A stretch of 14,275 nucleotides of DNA from an uncultured Roseovarius sp. (GTDB lineage Bacteria > Pseudomonadota > Alphaproteobacteria > Rhodobacterales > Rhodobacteraceae). Position 1 is the first letter of the stretch. Each line of letters starts with the position of its first letter. Of this stretch, positions 1-6,782 are shown in pieces. The stretch covers positions 1-14,275 of the forward strand of contig CAKSUL010000048.1 of the NCBI GenBank assembly GCA_934501475.1, in the 5' to 3' direction. Both the position numbers and the translations under genes were made by a program. The notes under the pieces were generated by a model. That model saw nothing but the letters and a program-made list of their open reading frames with translations, was not told where the DNA came from and did not search any database.

Positions 1-62
1 CATCCCGGCAGCGTGGCCAGTGACAGCAGTAGCAGCGGCAACAGCGGCAGATGCAGGCGCAT
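1..62 (-). CDS. N-terminus of a probable exported protein (partial, cut by window edge)
   Basis: Only about 20 codons are inside the window. Read on the minus strand from an ATG at 60-62, they encode Met-Arg-Leu-His followed by a run of Leu and Pro and then Ser-Leu-Ala-Thr-Leu-Pro-Gly. That is a short positive N-terminus plus a hydrophobic core, typical of a Sec signal peptide or first membrane segment. A GGAG ribosome site (complement of 70-73) sits 7 bases before the ATG, and an in-frame TGA at 75-77 makes this the first possible start in the frame. A competing frame from the ATG at 88-90 is Ala-rich, has no clear ribosome site and has lower third-position GC, so I prefer the Leu-rich frame. 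The gene lies downstream of the CBS-domain gene on the same strand. Its function cannot be judged from this fragment. Confidence 0.45.
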   Translation of the reverse strand, partial: MRLHLPLLPLLLLSLATLPG

Positions 63-161
63 GGGCGGGCTCCGTCATTTCGTTGCGCATCAGGAACAAT
101 ACTGCGCGCCGGATTGCAAGATGGCCGGCGCGGTTTTTCGCGCGCCCATGACCTGCGGGCC

Positions 162-596
162 TCAGTGCCCCATGATCATCCCTTGCAGCGCATCCTTTTC
201 CATCGCCAGTTCGGTCAGGCGCGACAGCACCACATCGCCGATGGTGACGATACCCACCAGTTTCCCGTCCTCCAGGACCGGCATATGGCGGAACCGGCCT
301 TCGGTCATCCGCATGAGCACTTCGTCCGATGTGTCGCCAAGCGCGCAGCAAACCGGATTGCGGGTCATCATCTCGTCGATGGTCTCGTCCAGGCACCCGG
401 CCCCGCGCACCGCGAGCGAGCGCACGATGTCACGCTCGGACAGGATGCCCTCGACCTTGATATCGTCGCTCGACACCACCAGGCCGCCAATGCGCCGTTC
501 GGCCAGGATGCGCGCCGCATCCGACACCAGCGTGCCGGGCGCGATGGTCACGACTTTGGAACTGCCCTTGGCCTTCAGTATTTGTTGCACCAGCAT
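162..596 (-). CDS. Tandem CBS-domain protein (144 aa)
   Basis: A small soluble protein made almost entirely of two CBS domains, at about residues 10-62 and 75-132. Each ends in the typical pattern: Gly-Ile-Leu-Ser-Glu-Arg-Asp-Ile at 50-57 and Gly-Ile-Val-Thr-Ile-Gly-Asp-Val at 115-122. CBS pairs generally bind adenosyl ligands (AMP, ATP, SAM, NADH) and act as energy or redox sensors; stand-alone versions are common in alphaproteobacteria. The start is set by a strong AAAGGAGG-type ribosome site (complement of 603-610) about 6 bases before the ATG at 594-596. A longer reading back to 701 is open but lacks such a site. There is no signal peptide or membrane segment. It follows the LysR gene on the same strand after a gap of about 100 bases, so separate transcription is likely. 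Ligand and partner cannot be told from sequence. Confidence 0.9.
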   Translation of the reverse strand: MLVQQILKAKGSSKVVTIAPGTLVSDAARILAERRIGGLVVSSDDIKVEGILSERDIVRSLAVRGAGCLDETIDEMMTRNPVCCALGDTSDEVLMRMTEGRFRHMPVLEDGKLVGIVTIGDVVLSRLTELAMEKDALQGMIMGH

Positions 597-653
597 GACC
601 GGCCTCCTTTCGTGAACTTTCAAGGGGTTCAACGTCCACGATCCGCGCAAACC

Positions 654-659
654 TGTCAA
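654..659 (-). promoter_or_regulatory. Possible -35 element for the CBS-domain gene
   Basis: The minus strand reads TTGACA, a perfect sigma-70 -35 hexamer, about 58 bases before the CBS-gene start and inside the gap after the LysR gene. No good -10 hexamer is seen 16-18 bases downstream (GACGTT at 17 bases), so this is only a weak candidate. Confidence 0.25.
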
Positions 660-697
660 GCGGTGCCATCGCATCGGGGCAGCCCGGGCGCGATGTT

Positions 698-1612
698 TCA
701 CTCATCTTCCTGGGTGATCGCCTCAAGGCGCGCCACCTCGCGGCGCAGCCCGTCGGCCAGTTGCGCGGCAAAGCGGTTCATCCGCTCGAGGCGGCGGTCA
801 TCGGCGTGGCGGATCAGATAGAAACTGCGCGTCAGGCCGATTCTGTCGGGCAGCACCTTTTCCAGCCCGCGCCCGAACGGGATGGTGAAATCATGCACGA
901 ATCCGATCCCAGCCCCCTGCCGTATCCAGTTGAACTGAACCGAGACCGAGTTGCTGGCCAGTTGCACCGCCGTCAGTCCGGCCTCGGCCAGATAATCGAC
1001 CTCCTTGTCGAAAATCATGTCCTGAATATAGCCGATGATCCGGTGGTGTTTCAGATCCTCGATACCGTGGATCGGGGCCGCGCTGCGCAGGTATTTGCGT
1101 GAGGCGACCAGATGCAGCCTGTAATCGGTCAGCTTCTGCACGCTCAGCCGCCCGGCGGTGGGGGCGCTGACGCCGATCGCCATGTCCGCCTCACGCTTGG
1201 ACAGGTTGAACACGCGTGGCAAGGCAACGATCTGGATTTCCAGATCCGGGTTCCTCTCGACGATCTCGGAACAGACCTGCGGCAGGACGAAATTCGCCGC
1301 CCCGTCCGGTGCGCCGACGCGGATCTGCCCGGTCAACTGCCCCTCATGCCCGGCCAGCCCCTCGAAGGCGGCGCTCATTTCCTGCTCGGCGCGCATCGCA
1401 TGCTCCAGCAGCCGCTGCCCGTCATTGGTCAGCGCATACCCTTGCGGCGATTTCGCGAATAGCGGCGCGGCCAGCGTCTCTTCGAGGCGCGCGATGCGCC
1501 GCCCCACCGTGGCCGGGTCCACCTTCAGCAACCGCCCTGCCCCTGACAGGCTTTCGCTGCGCGCGACGGCCAGAAAGATCCTGATGTCGTCCCATTGTGG
1601 CTGCACAATCAT
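698..1612 (-). CDS. LysR-family transcriptional regulator, probable regulator of the divergent mmsA
   Basis: A LysR-type DNA-binding regulator of about 304 residues, the usual family length. Residues about 8-65 form the winged helix-turn-helix, with Asp-Ile-Arg-Ile-Phe-Leu-Ala-Val-Ala, the recognition region Ala-Gly-Arg-Leu-Leu-Lys-Val-Asp-Pro-Ala-Thr-Val-Gly-Arg-Arg, and the Leu-Glu-Glu-Thr-Leu linker entry. The remaining two thirds is the periplasmic-binding-protein-like effector domain. The gene is divergent from mmsA with about 105 bases between starts, the classic layout for a LysR regulator controlling its neighbour; the effector is likely a valine-pathway intermediate (inference). The start is uncertain: ATG at 1610-1612 has an AAAGGGG run directly against it, while the same run is 6 bases from a GTG at 1604-1606, which may be the true start. 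A GTG at 1645 is also open but would overlap the operator candidate. Confidence 0.92.
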   Translation of the reverse strand: MIVQPQWDDIRIFLAVARSESLSGAGRLLKVDPATVGRRIARLEETLAAPLFAKSPQGYALTNDGQRLLEHAMRAEQEMSAAFEGLAGHEGQLTGQIRVGAPDGAANFVLPQVCSEIVERNPDLEIQIVALPRVFNLSKREADMAIGVSAPTAGRLSVQKLTDYRLHLVASRKYLRSAAPIHGIEDLKHHRIIGYIQDMIFDKEVDYLAEAGLTAVQLASNSVSVQFNWIRQGAGIGFVHDFTIPFGRGLEKVLPDRIGLTRSFYLIRHADDRRLERMNRFAAQLADGLRREVARLEAITQEDE

Positions 1613-1645
1613 CCCCTTTGCATTTTTGCAGATCACTTTTGCCAC

Positions 1646-1666
1646 ATTGCCCCTTTTCCCGGCAAT
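1646..1666. promoter_or_regulatory. Candidate LysR operator between lysR and mmsA
   Basis: A perfect 6-bp inverted repeat, ATTGCC-N9-GGCAAT, is centred in the divergent promoter region. This is the size and symmetry expected for a LysR-type site (dyad around T-N11-A). A second dyad, CTGCA-N9-TGCAG at 1668-1686, lies just downstream on the mmsA side and could be a second site. No convincing -35/-10 pair for either gene was identified, so the relation to RNA polymerase is not resolved. Confidence 0.45.
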
Positions 1667-1717
1667 TCTGCAAGGCTACTGTGCAGCCAACCGACATCAA
1701 CCCTGAGGGAGCGTTCC

Positions 1718-3217
1718 ATGAAAGAACTCACACATTATATCGGCGGCGAACATGTCAAAGGCACGTCCGGACGGTTTTCCGACGTCTACAACCCCGCGAC
1801 CGGCGAAGTGCAGGCCAAATGCCCGCTGGCCAGCCCCGAGGAAATGGACAAGGCCGTCAAGATCGCCGAGGCGGCACAGCCGGATTGGGCCGCGACCAAC
1901 CCGCAGCGCCGCGCGCGCGTGCTGATGCAATTCGTGCATCTTCTCAACCGCGACATGGACAAACTGGCCGAAGCCCTGTCGAAAGAGCACGGCAAGACCC
2001 TGCCCGACGCCGCCGGCGACGTGGTGCGCGGCCTTGAAGTGGTCGAATACTGCATCGGCGCGCCCGAAATGCTGAAAGGCGAATATTCCGACGGCGCAGG
2101 CCCCGGCATCGACGTCTATTCCATGCGCCAGCCCCTGGGCGTCACCGCCGGCATCACGCCGTTCAACTTTCCGGCGATGATCCCGATGTGGATGTTCGCG
2201 CCGGCCATCGCCAGCGGCAACGCCATGATCCTGAAACCCAGCGAGCGCGATCCCTCGGTTCCGCTGATGCTGGCCGAACTCTTTGAAGAGGCCGGATTGC
2301 CCAAGGGCATCCTTCAGGTCGTCAACGGTGACAAGGGCGCGGTCGATGCGATCCTCGCGCATCCGGTGATCCAGTCGGTCGGTTTTGTCGGCTCGACCCC
2401 GATTGCCGAATACATCTATGCCGGCGCGGCCGCGAACGGCAAACGCGTGCAGTGCTTTGGCGGCGCGAAAAACCACATGATCATCATGCCCGATGCCGAT
2501 CTGGATCAGGCCGCCGACGCGCTGGTCGGTGCAGGCTTTGGCGCGGCCGGCGAACGCTGCATGGCGCTGTCGGTTGCCGTTCCGGTGGGCGACGAGACCG
2601 CCGACCGGCTGATCGAAAAGCTGGTTCCGCGCATCGACAGCCTGAAAATCGGGCCCTACACCGCCGGCAATGATGTCGATTACGGCCCCGTCGTCACCGC
2701 CGAGGCCAAGGCCCGCATCGAAGGTCTGGTCGAATCCGGGATCAAGCAGGGTGCCAAGCTGGTCGTGGACGGGCGCGGTTTCAAACTGCAAGGCTACGAG
2801 GACGGCTTTTTCGTCGGCCCGCACCTGTTTGACAACGTCACACCGGACATGGACATCTACAAGACCGAGATCTTCGGCCCCGTCCTCAGCACCGTGCGTG
2901 CAAAAAGCTACGAGGACGCGGTCAAGCTGGTGATGGAGAACGAATACGGCAACGGCACGGCGATCTTCACGCGCGACGGCGACGCCGCACGCGACTATGC
3001 CAACCGGATCAATGTCGGCATGGTCGGGGTCAACATCCCCGTGCCGGTGCCGATGGCCTATCACACCTTTGGCGGCTGGAAGAAATCGGCATTCGGCGAT
3101 CTCAACCAATACGGCCCCGATGCGTTCAAGTTCTACACCAAGACCAAGACCGTGACCGCACGCTGGCCGTCAGGCATCAAGGAAGGCGGCGAGTTCCACT
3201 TCAAGGCGATGGACTGA
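1718..3217 (+). CDS. mmsA: Methylmalonate-semialdehyde dehydrogenase (CoA-acylating)
   Basis: Oxidises methylmalonate semialdehyde with NAD+ and CoA to propionyl-CoA and CO2, the last step of distal valine catabolism (the family also acts on malonate semialdehyde). The 499-residue length is typical. An aldehyde dehydrogenase fold is evident from Thr-Pro-Phe-Asn-Phe-Pro at 147-152, Leu-Lys-Pro-Ser-Glu at 172-176, and the nucleophile Cys281 in Gly-Glu-Arg-Cys-Met-Ala. The position that is the general-base Glu in hydrolytic aldehyde dehydrogenases is Asn252 in Gly-Ala-Lys-Asn-His, the known hallmark of the CoA-dependent MmsA branch, so the acylating reaction is well supported. The start is chosen from a GAGGGA ribosome site at 1705-1710, 7 bases before ATG; an upstream in-frame reading from 1595 lies in the promoter region. 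It is divergent from the LysR gene and ends before a strong terminator, so it is probably transcribed alone under LysR control. Confidence 0.97.
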   Translation: MKELTHYIGGEHVKGTSGRFSDVYNPATGEVQAKCPLASPEEMDKAVKIAEAAQPDWAATNPQRRARVLMQFVHLLNRDMDKLAEALSKEHGKTLPDAAGDVVRGLEVVEYCIGAPEMLKGEYSDGAGPGIDVYSMRQPLGVTAGITPFNFPAMIPMWMFAPAIASGNAMILKPSERDPSVPLMLAELFEEAGLPKGILQVVNGDKGAVDAILAHPVIQSVGFVGSTPIAEYIYAGAAANGKRVQCFGGAKNHMIIMPDADLDQAADALVGAGFGAAGERCMALSVAVPVGDETADRLIEKLVPRIDSLKIGPYTAGNDVDYGPVVTAEAKARIEGLVESGIKQGAKLVVDGRGFKLQGYEDGFFVGPHLFDNVTPDMDIYKTEIFGPVLSTVRAKSYEDAVKLVMENEYGNGTAIFTRDGDAARDYANRINVGMVGVNIPVPVPMAYHTFGGWKKSAFGDLNQYGPDAFKFYTKTKTVTARWPSGIKEGGEFHFKAMD

Positions 3218-3240
3218 CCCCGCCATAGCGGATGATCAGG

Positions 3241-3262
3241 CGGGAAAACCACGGTTTTCCCG
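3241..3262. repeat. Inverted repeat after mmsA (first of two tandem hairpins)
   Basis: CGGGAAAACC-AC-GGTTTTCCCG is a perfect 10-bp inverted repeat with a 2-base centre, so in RNA a 9-bp stem with a 4-base loop. It begins 23 bases after the mmsA stop. It has no following T-run; it may stabilise the mmsA transcript 3' end or aid the terminator 13 bases downstream. Confidence 0.6.
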
Positions 3263-3275
3263 ATACCCGAACGCC

Positions 3276-3303
3276 AAAAGGCCCCGCATCAGCGGGGCCT
3301 TTT
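3276..3303 (+). terminator. Rho-independent terminator of mmsA
   Basis: AAAAGGCCCCGC-ATCA-GCGGGGCCTTTT forms a perfect 12-bp stem with a 4-base loop. The GC-rich core is followed by T-rich sequence (TTTT then CACTTTT). It lies about 60 bases after the mmsA stop and 60 bases before the next start, separating mmsA transcription from the ligase gene. The A-run on the left arm would allow function on the other strand as well. Confidence 0.9.
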
Positions 3304-3363
3304 CACTTTTCGCCTTGGCAATCGGGCGTGCGCAGGCTTTCTTGGGTGCGGGAGGACGACAAC

Positions 3364-4497
3364 ATGGCGCTCATCGAACCGGCTTTCAGCATCGGCATCG
3401 AAGAGGAATATCTTCTGGTGGACCGCGACAGCCTGGATCTGGCCCCCGCCCCCGAGGCGCTGATGCAGGCCTGCCAGGCCGAGTTGCAGCATCAGGTCAG
3501 CCCCGAATTCCTGAATTGCCAGATCGAGATCGGCACGCGGGTCTGCTCCTCGATCGCCGAGGCGCGCGAAGACCTCAAGCGCCTGCGCAGCTGCGTGGCC
3601 CATCATGCGGCGGATCACAACCTGGCCCCGATCGCCGCCTCCTGCCACCCGTTCTCGGACTGGCGCGACCAGCAACATACCGACAGGGAGCGCTATAACG
3701 ACCTCAGCCAGGACCTGGCCGGGGTGGTGCAGCGCATGCTGATCTGCGGCATGCACACCCATATCGGCATCAGTGAACCCGATCGCCGTGTCGATCTGAT
3801 GAACCAGCTCAGCTATTTCCTGCCGCATCTTCTGGCGCTCAGCTGTTCCTCGCCGTTCTGGCAGGGGCATGACACCGGGCTGGACAGCTATCGCCTGACC
3901 GTGTTCGACAACCTGCCGCGCACCGGCCTGCCCCCGCGCATGGCCAGTTTCGGAGAGTTCGAGCGCGCGGTTCAGGCGCTGGTCGATCTGGGCGTGATCG
4001 AGGACAGCTCGAAAATCTGGTGGGATCTGCGGCCCTCGTCGAAATTCCCGACCATCGAATCGCGCATCTGCGATGTGCAGCCCCGGCTGGAACATGCGCT
4101 GTCGCTGGCCGCGCTCACCCAGGCGATTGCGCGGATGTTGTGGCGCCTGGCCACGCGCAATCAACGCTGGCGGATCTATGATCCGTTCCTTGTCTCGGAA
4201 AACCGCTGGCGCGCTCAGCGCTATGGCACCCGCGAGGGGCTGATTGATTTCGGCCGCGGCGAGATCGTCCCCTTTGACGAGTTGATCGACGAATTGATGG
4301 AACTGATCGCCGAGGACGCCGCGCTGTTCGGCTCGGCCGCCGAGGTCGAGGGCGCGCGCGCCATCGTCACCGGCGGCAACAGCGCCGCGCGCCAACGCGC
4401 CGCCTATGCCGATGCCGTGGCCGACGATGAAGACCACGATGAGGCCTTGCGCGGCGTCGTGCGCCACCTGATAAATGAATTCCACGCCGATCTGTGA
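3364..4497 (+). CDS. Carboxylate-amine ligase, YbdK / glutamate-cysteine ligase type 2 family
   Basis: A 377-residue ATP-dependent carboxylate-amine ligase of the GCS2 family (E. coli YbdK is of similar length and has weak gamma-glutamylcysteine synthetase activity). Family marks are [11 protein letters not shown] at 10-20, the Glu-rich metal/ATP segment at the N-terminus; Cys-Gly-Met-His-Thr-His-Ile-Gly-Ile at 128-136; Ser-Pro-Phe-Trp-Gln-Gly at 163-168; and Trp-Trp-Asp-Leu-Arg-Pro-Ser with Thr-Ile-Glu-Ser-Arg at 219-234. The start is fixed by GGAGG at 3351-3355, 8 bases before ATG; a longer reading would begin before the mmsA terminator. It sits between mmsA and the acyl-CoA dehydrogenase gene, with a terminator upstream and 87 bases without a clear terminator downstream. 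It may therefore share a transcript with the three valine genes that follow. The natural substrate is unknown; it could be gamma-glutamylcysteine formation or another amide ligation. Confidence 0.92.
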   Translation: MALIEPAFSIGIEEEYLLVDRDSLDLAPAPEALMQACQAELQHQVSPEFLNCQIEIGTRVCSSIAEAREDLKRLRSCVAHHAADHNLAPIAASCHPFSDWRDQQHTDRERYNDLSQDLAGVVQRMLICGMHTHIGISEPDRRVDLMNQLSYFLPHLLALSCSSPFWQGHDTGLDSYRLTVFDNLPRTGLPPRMASFGEFERAVQALVDLGVIEDSSKIWWDLRPSSKFPTIESRICDVQPRLEHALSLAALTQAIARMLWRLATRNQRWRIYDPFLVSENRWRAQRYGTREGLIDFGRGEIVPFDELIDELMELIAEDAALFGSAAEVEGARAIVTGGNSAARQRAAYADAVADDEDHDEALRGVVRHLINEFHADL

Positions 4498-4584
4498 CGG
4501 GCGGGCCAGGATGCCATCACGTGCGCGCCCTGCCCTGGTCGCCAGGTCATCAGGCGTTCAATTCCTCACCTCAGCGGAGGCAGC

Positions 4585-5727
4585 ATGGACTTTGCATTGA
4601 CCCCAGAGCAGACCGCCATTTTCGACATGGCCCATGCCTTTGGGCAAGAGCATATCGCGCCCTTCGCCCGCGACTGGGAGGCGGCAGGCACCATCCCCAA
4701 GGCACTGTGGCCGCGCATCGCCGAACTGGGCTTTGGCGGGCTTTATGTGTCCGAGGATCAGGGCGGCGCGGGCCTGTCGCGCCTAGACGCCACGCTGGTG
4801 TTCGAGGCGCTCTCGATGGCCTGCCCGTCGGTCGCGGCGTTTCTGTCGATCCACAACATGTGCGCCAGAATGCTGGACCTGCATGGCAGCGACGCGATGA
4901 AGCGCCGCCTGCTGGGCGATGTCGTGGCGATGCGCAAGGTGCTGTCCTATTGCCTGACCGAACCGGGATCCGGCTCGGATGCGGCCGCGCTCAGAACCCG
5001 CGCCACCCGCAGCGATGACGGCTATTGCCTCAATGGCACCAAGGCGTTCATCTCGGGCGGCGGCTATAGCGATGGCTATGTCACCATGGTGCGCACCGGC
5101 GCGGACGGGCCCGGCGGCATCTCGACCGTCTATGTCGAGGCGGGCACCAAGGGCCTCAGCTTTGGCGCGCTCGAGGACAAGATGGGCTGGCGCAGCCAAC
5201 CGACCCGGCAGCTGCGGTTTGACGATTGCACCATCCCGATCGAGAACCTTGTCGGGCGTGAGGGGCATGGTTTCAAATATGCGATGGCGGGCCTTGATGG
5301 CGGGCGGCTGAACATTTCCGCCTGCTCGCTTGGGGCGGCGCAGGCCGCGCTGACCCAAACCCTTGACTACATGCGCACCCGCCACGCCTTCGGCAGGCCG
5401 ATCGACCAGTTTCAGGCGTTGCAATTCCGCCTGGCCGATCTTGAGATTGCCTTGCAGGCGGCGCGGGTCTTTCTGCGTCAGGCCGCATGGAAGCTGGATC
5501 AGGGCGCGCATGACGCCGGCAAATATTGCGCCATGGCCAAGACCTTTGTCACCGAGGCCGGATCGAATATCGTCAACCAATGCCTGCAACTGCATGGCGG
5601 ATACGGCTATCTGGCCGATTATGGCATCGAGAAACTGGTGCGCGACTTGCGGGTGCATGAAATTCTGGAAGGCACCAACGAAATCATGCGCCTGATCGTG
5701 GCGCGCCAGATGGTGGCGCCATCATGA
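4585..5727 (+). CDS. Acyl-CoA dehydrogenase, probable isobutyryl-CoA dehydrogenase
   Basis: An FAD-dependent acyl-CoA dehydrogenase of 380 residues that passes electrons to electron-transfer flavoprotein. Visible marks are the flavin/substrate motif Tyr-Cys-Leu-Thr-Glu-Pro-Gly-Ser-Gly-Ser-Asp at 122-132, Ala-Phe-Ile-Ser-Gly-Gly-Gly at 154-160, and the C-terminal Ile-Leu-Glu-Gly-Thr-Asn-Glu-Ile-Met-Arg, where Glu362 aligns with the catalytic base of the short/medium-chain group. General family membership is certain. The substrate assignment (isobutyryl-CoA to methacrylyl-CoA) rests on the linked 3-hydroxyisobutyryl-CoA hydrolase, mmsB and mmsA genes. 2-Methylbutyryl-CoA is also possible. The start follows GGAGG at 4576-4580. 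Its stop overlaps the next start in ATGA (5724-5727), so the two are translationally coupled. Confidence 0.93.
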   Translation: MDFALTPEQTAIFDMAHAFGQEHIAPFARDWEAAGTIPKALWPRIAELGFGGLYVSEDQGGAGLSRLDATLVFEALSMACPSVAAFLSIHNMCARMLDLHGSDAMKRRLLGDVVAMRKVLSYCLTEPGSGSDAAALRTRATRSDDGYCLNGTKAFISGGGYSDGYVTMVRTGADGPGGISTVYVEAGTKGLSFGALEDKMGWRSQPTRQLRFDDCTIPIENLVGREGHGFKYAMAGLDGGRLNISACSLGAAQAALTQTLDYMRTRHAFGRPIDQFQALQFRLADLEIALQAARVFLRQAAWKLDQGAHDAGKYCAMAKTFVTEAGSNIVNQCLQLHGGYGYLADYGIEKLVRDLRVHEILEGTNEIMRLIVARQMVAPS

Positions 5728-6779
5728 GCGCGGACGCGGTTCATATCCGCCGGGACGGGCGCGCCGGGCGCATCACCCTGCAACGCCCCGAGGCGCTGAA
5801 CGCGCTGACCCATGCAATGATCCGCACGATCGAGGCGGCGATTGACGCCTGGCGCGATGACGGCGGCGTGGCCCTGATCGTGATCGACGCGAAGGGCGAC
5901 AAGGCATTTTGCGCCGGTGGCGATATCCAGGCGCTCTATCACGCCGGCAAGTCCGGCGATTTTGCCAGTGCGCAACGGTTCTGGGCCGATGAATACCGCC
6001 TGAACGCCAAATTGCACGACTATCCCAAACCCATCGTCGCCCTGATGCAGGGCTTTGTCATGGGCGGCGGCGTCGGGTTGGGCTGTCACGCGTCGCACCG
6101 GATCATCGCGCCCGACACCACCGTGGCCATGCCGGAATGCGGCATCGGGCTGGTTCCCGATGTGGGCGGCTCGTTGATATTGGCGCGCGCGCCGGGGCGA
6201 TTGGGCGAATACCTGGCGCTGACCGGCGCGCGGGTGAGCGGCGCGGATGCGGCCTATGCGGGCTTTGCCGACGCGGTGGTGGAGCGGGAAAAATGGCCGG
6301 ATCTGATGACCAGACTGACCGAAGCGGCGGATCTGTCCTGCATCGCCGCCGCGGCAATCCGGCCCGCCGCGCCCATTGCCGCGCAGGCCGCGCTGATCGA
6401 CCGCCATTTTGCCGCCGGCACCGTGCCGGACATCCTGCACAGCCTTGAAAGCGCGGCCCCCGATGAGAATGATCTGGCCAGCGCCGCGCTGAAGATGATG
6501 CGCCGCAACGCGCCCCTGTCGATGGCCTGCGCCCTGGAAATACTGCACCGGCTGCGCCGCGACGGGGCCGATATCGCCCGCGCACTCGATCTGGAATATC
6601 GCTTTACCTTCCGCGCGTTGGAGCATAGCGATTTCATCGAGGGCGTGCGTGCGCAGGTCATCGACAAGGACCGCACGCCGATCTGGCGCCACACCCCCGC
6701 CACGCTGCCCGACAGCGCGGTCGCGGACATGCTGGCCCCGCTGGGCGCGGATCGTTTATCATTGCAAGAGAAAGGCTAA
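5724..6779 (+). CDS. 3-Hydroxyisobutyryl-CoA hydrolase (crotonase superfamily)
   Basis: Hydrolyses 3-hydroxyisobutyryl-CoA to free 3-hydroxyisobutyrate, the step that releases CoA in valine breakdown. At 351 residues it is longer than a plain enoyl-CoA hydratase (about 260) and fits the hydrolase branch with its extra C-terminal region. Crotonase marks are Ala-Phe-Cys-Ala-Gly-Gly-Asp at 61-67 and the Gly-rich Met-Gly-Gly-Gly-Val-Gly-Leu-Gly at 113-120 (oxyanion hole). In Met-Pro-Glu-Cys-Gly-Ile-Gly-Leu-Val-Pro-Asp-Val-Gly-Gly (136-149), Glu138 and Asp146 match the two catalytic acids known for human HIBCH. The ATG lies in an ATGA overlap with the dehydrogenase gene, and mmsB starts 3 bases after the stop, so all three are one operon. 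Such proteins are often annotated simply as enoyl-CoA hydratase/isomerase; hydratase activity cannot be excluded. Confidence 0.92.
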   Translation: MSADAVHIRRDGRAGRITLQRPEALNALTHAMIRTIEAAIDAWRDDGGVALIVIDAKGDKAFCAGGDIQALYHAGKSGDFASAQRFWADEYRLNAKLHDYPKPIVALMQGFVMGGGVGLGCHASHRIIAPDTTVAMPECGIGLVPDVGGSLILARAPGRLGEYLALTGARVSGADAAYAGFADAVVEREKWPDLMTRLTEAADLSCIAAAAIRPAAPIAAQAALIDRHFAAGTVPDILHSLESAAPDENDLASAALKMMRRNAPLSMACALEILHRLRRDGADIARALDLEYRFTFRALEHSDFIEGVRAQVIDKDRTPIWRHTPATLPDSAVADMLAPLGADRLSLQEKG

Positions 6780-6782
6780 GCC

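Noticed and set aside
1697..3109. Long minus-strand open frame (about 470 codons) opposite mmsA
   Set aside because: It lies fully antisense to a clear MmsA with intact catalytic residues. Its translation is rich in His, Asp, Val and Gly with no recognisable domain. High-GC codon use produces such mirror frames.
3232..3363. N-terminal extension of the carboxylate-amine ligase
   Set aside because: It would place the start before the mmsA terminator hairpin and encode it. The GGAGG at 3351-3355 supports ATG 3364.
3289..4485. Minus-strand open frame (about 400 codons) opposite the YbdK-type ligase
   Set aside because: It is antisense to a gene with clear family motifs and has no domain pattern of its own.
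4534..4546. CCTGG-TCG-CCAGG hairpin between the ligase and the acyl-CoA dehydrogenase genes
   Set aside because: A 5-bp stem without a T-run is too weak to call a terminator or regulatory element in GC-rich DNA.
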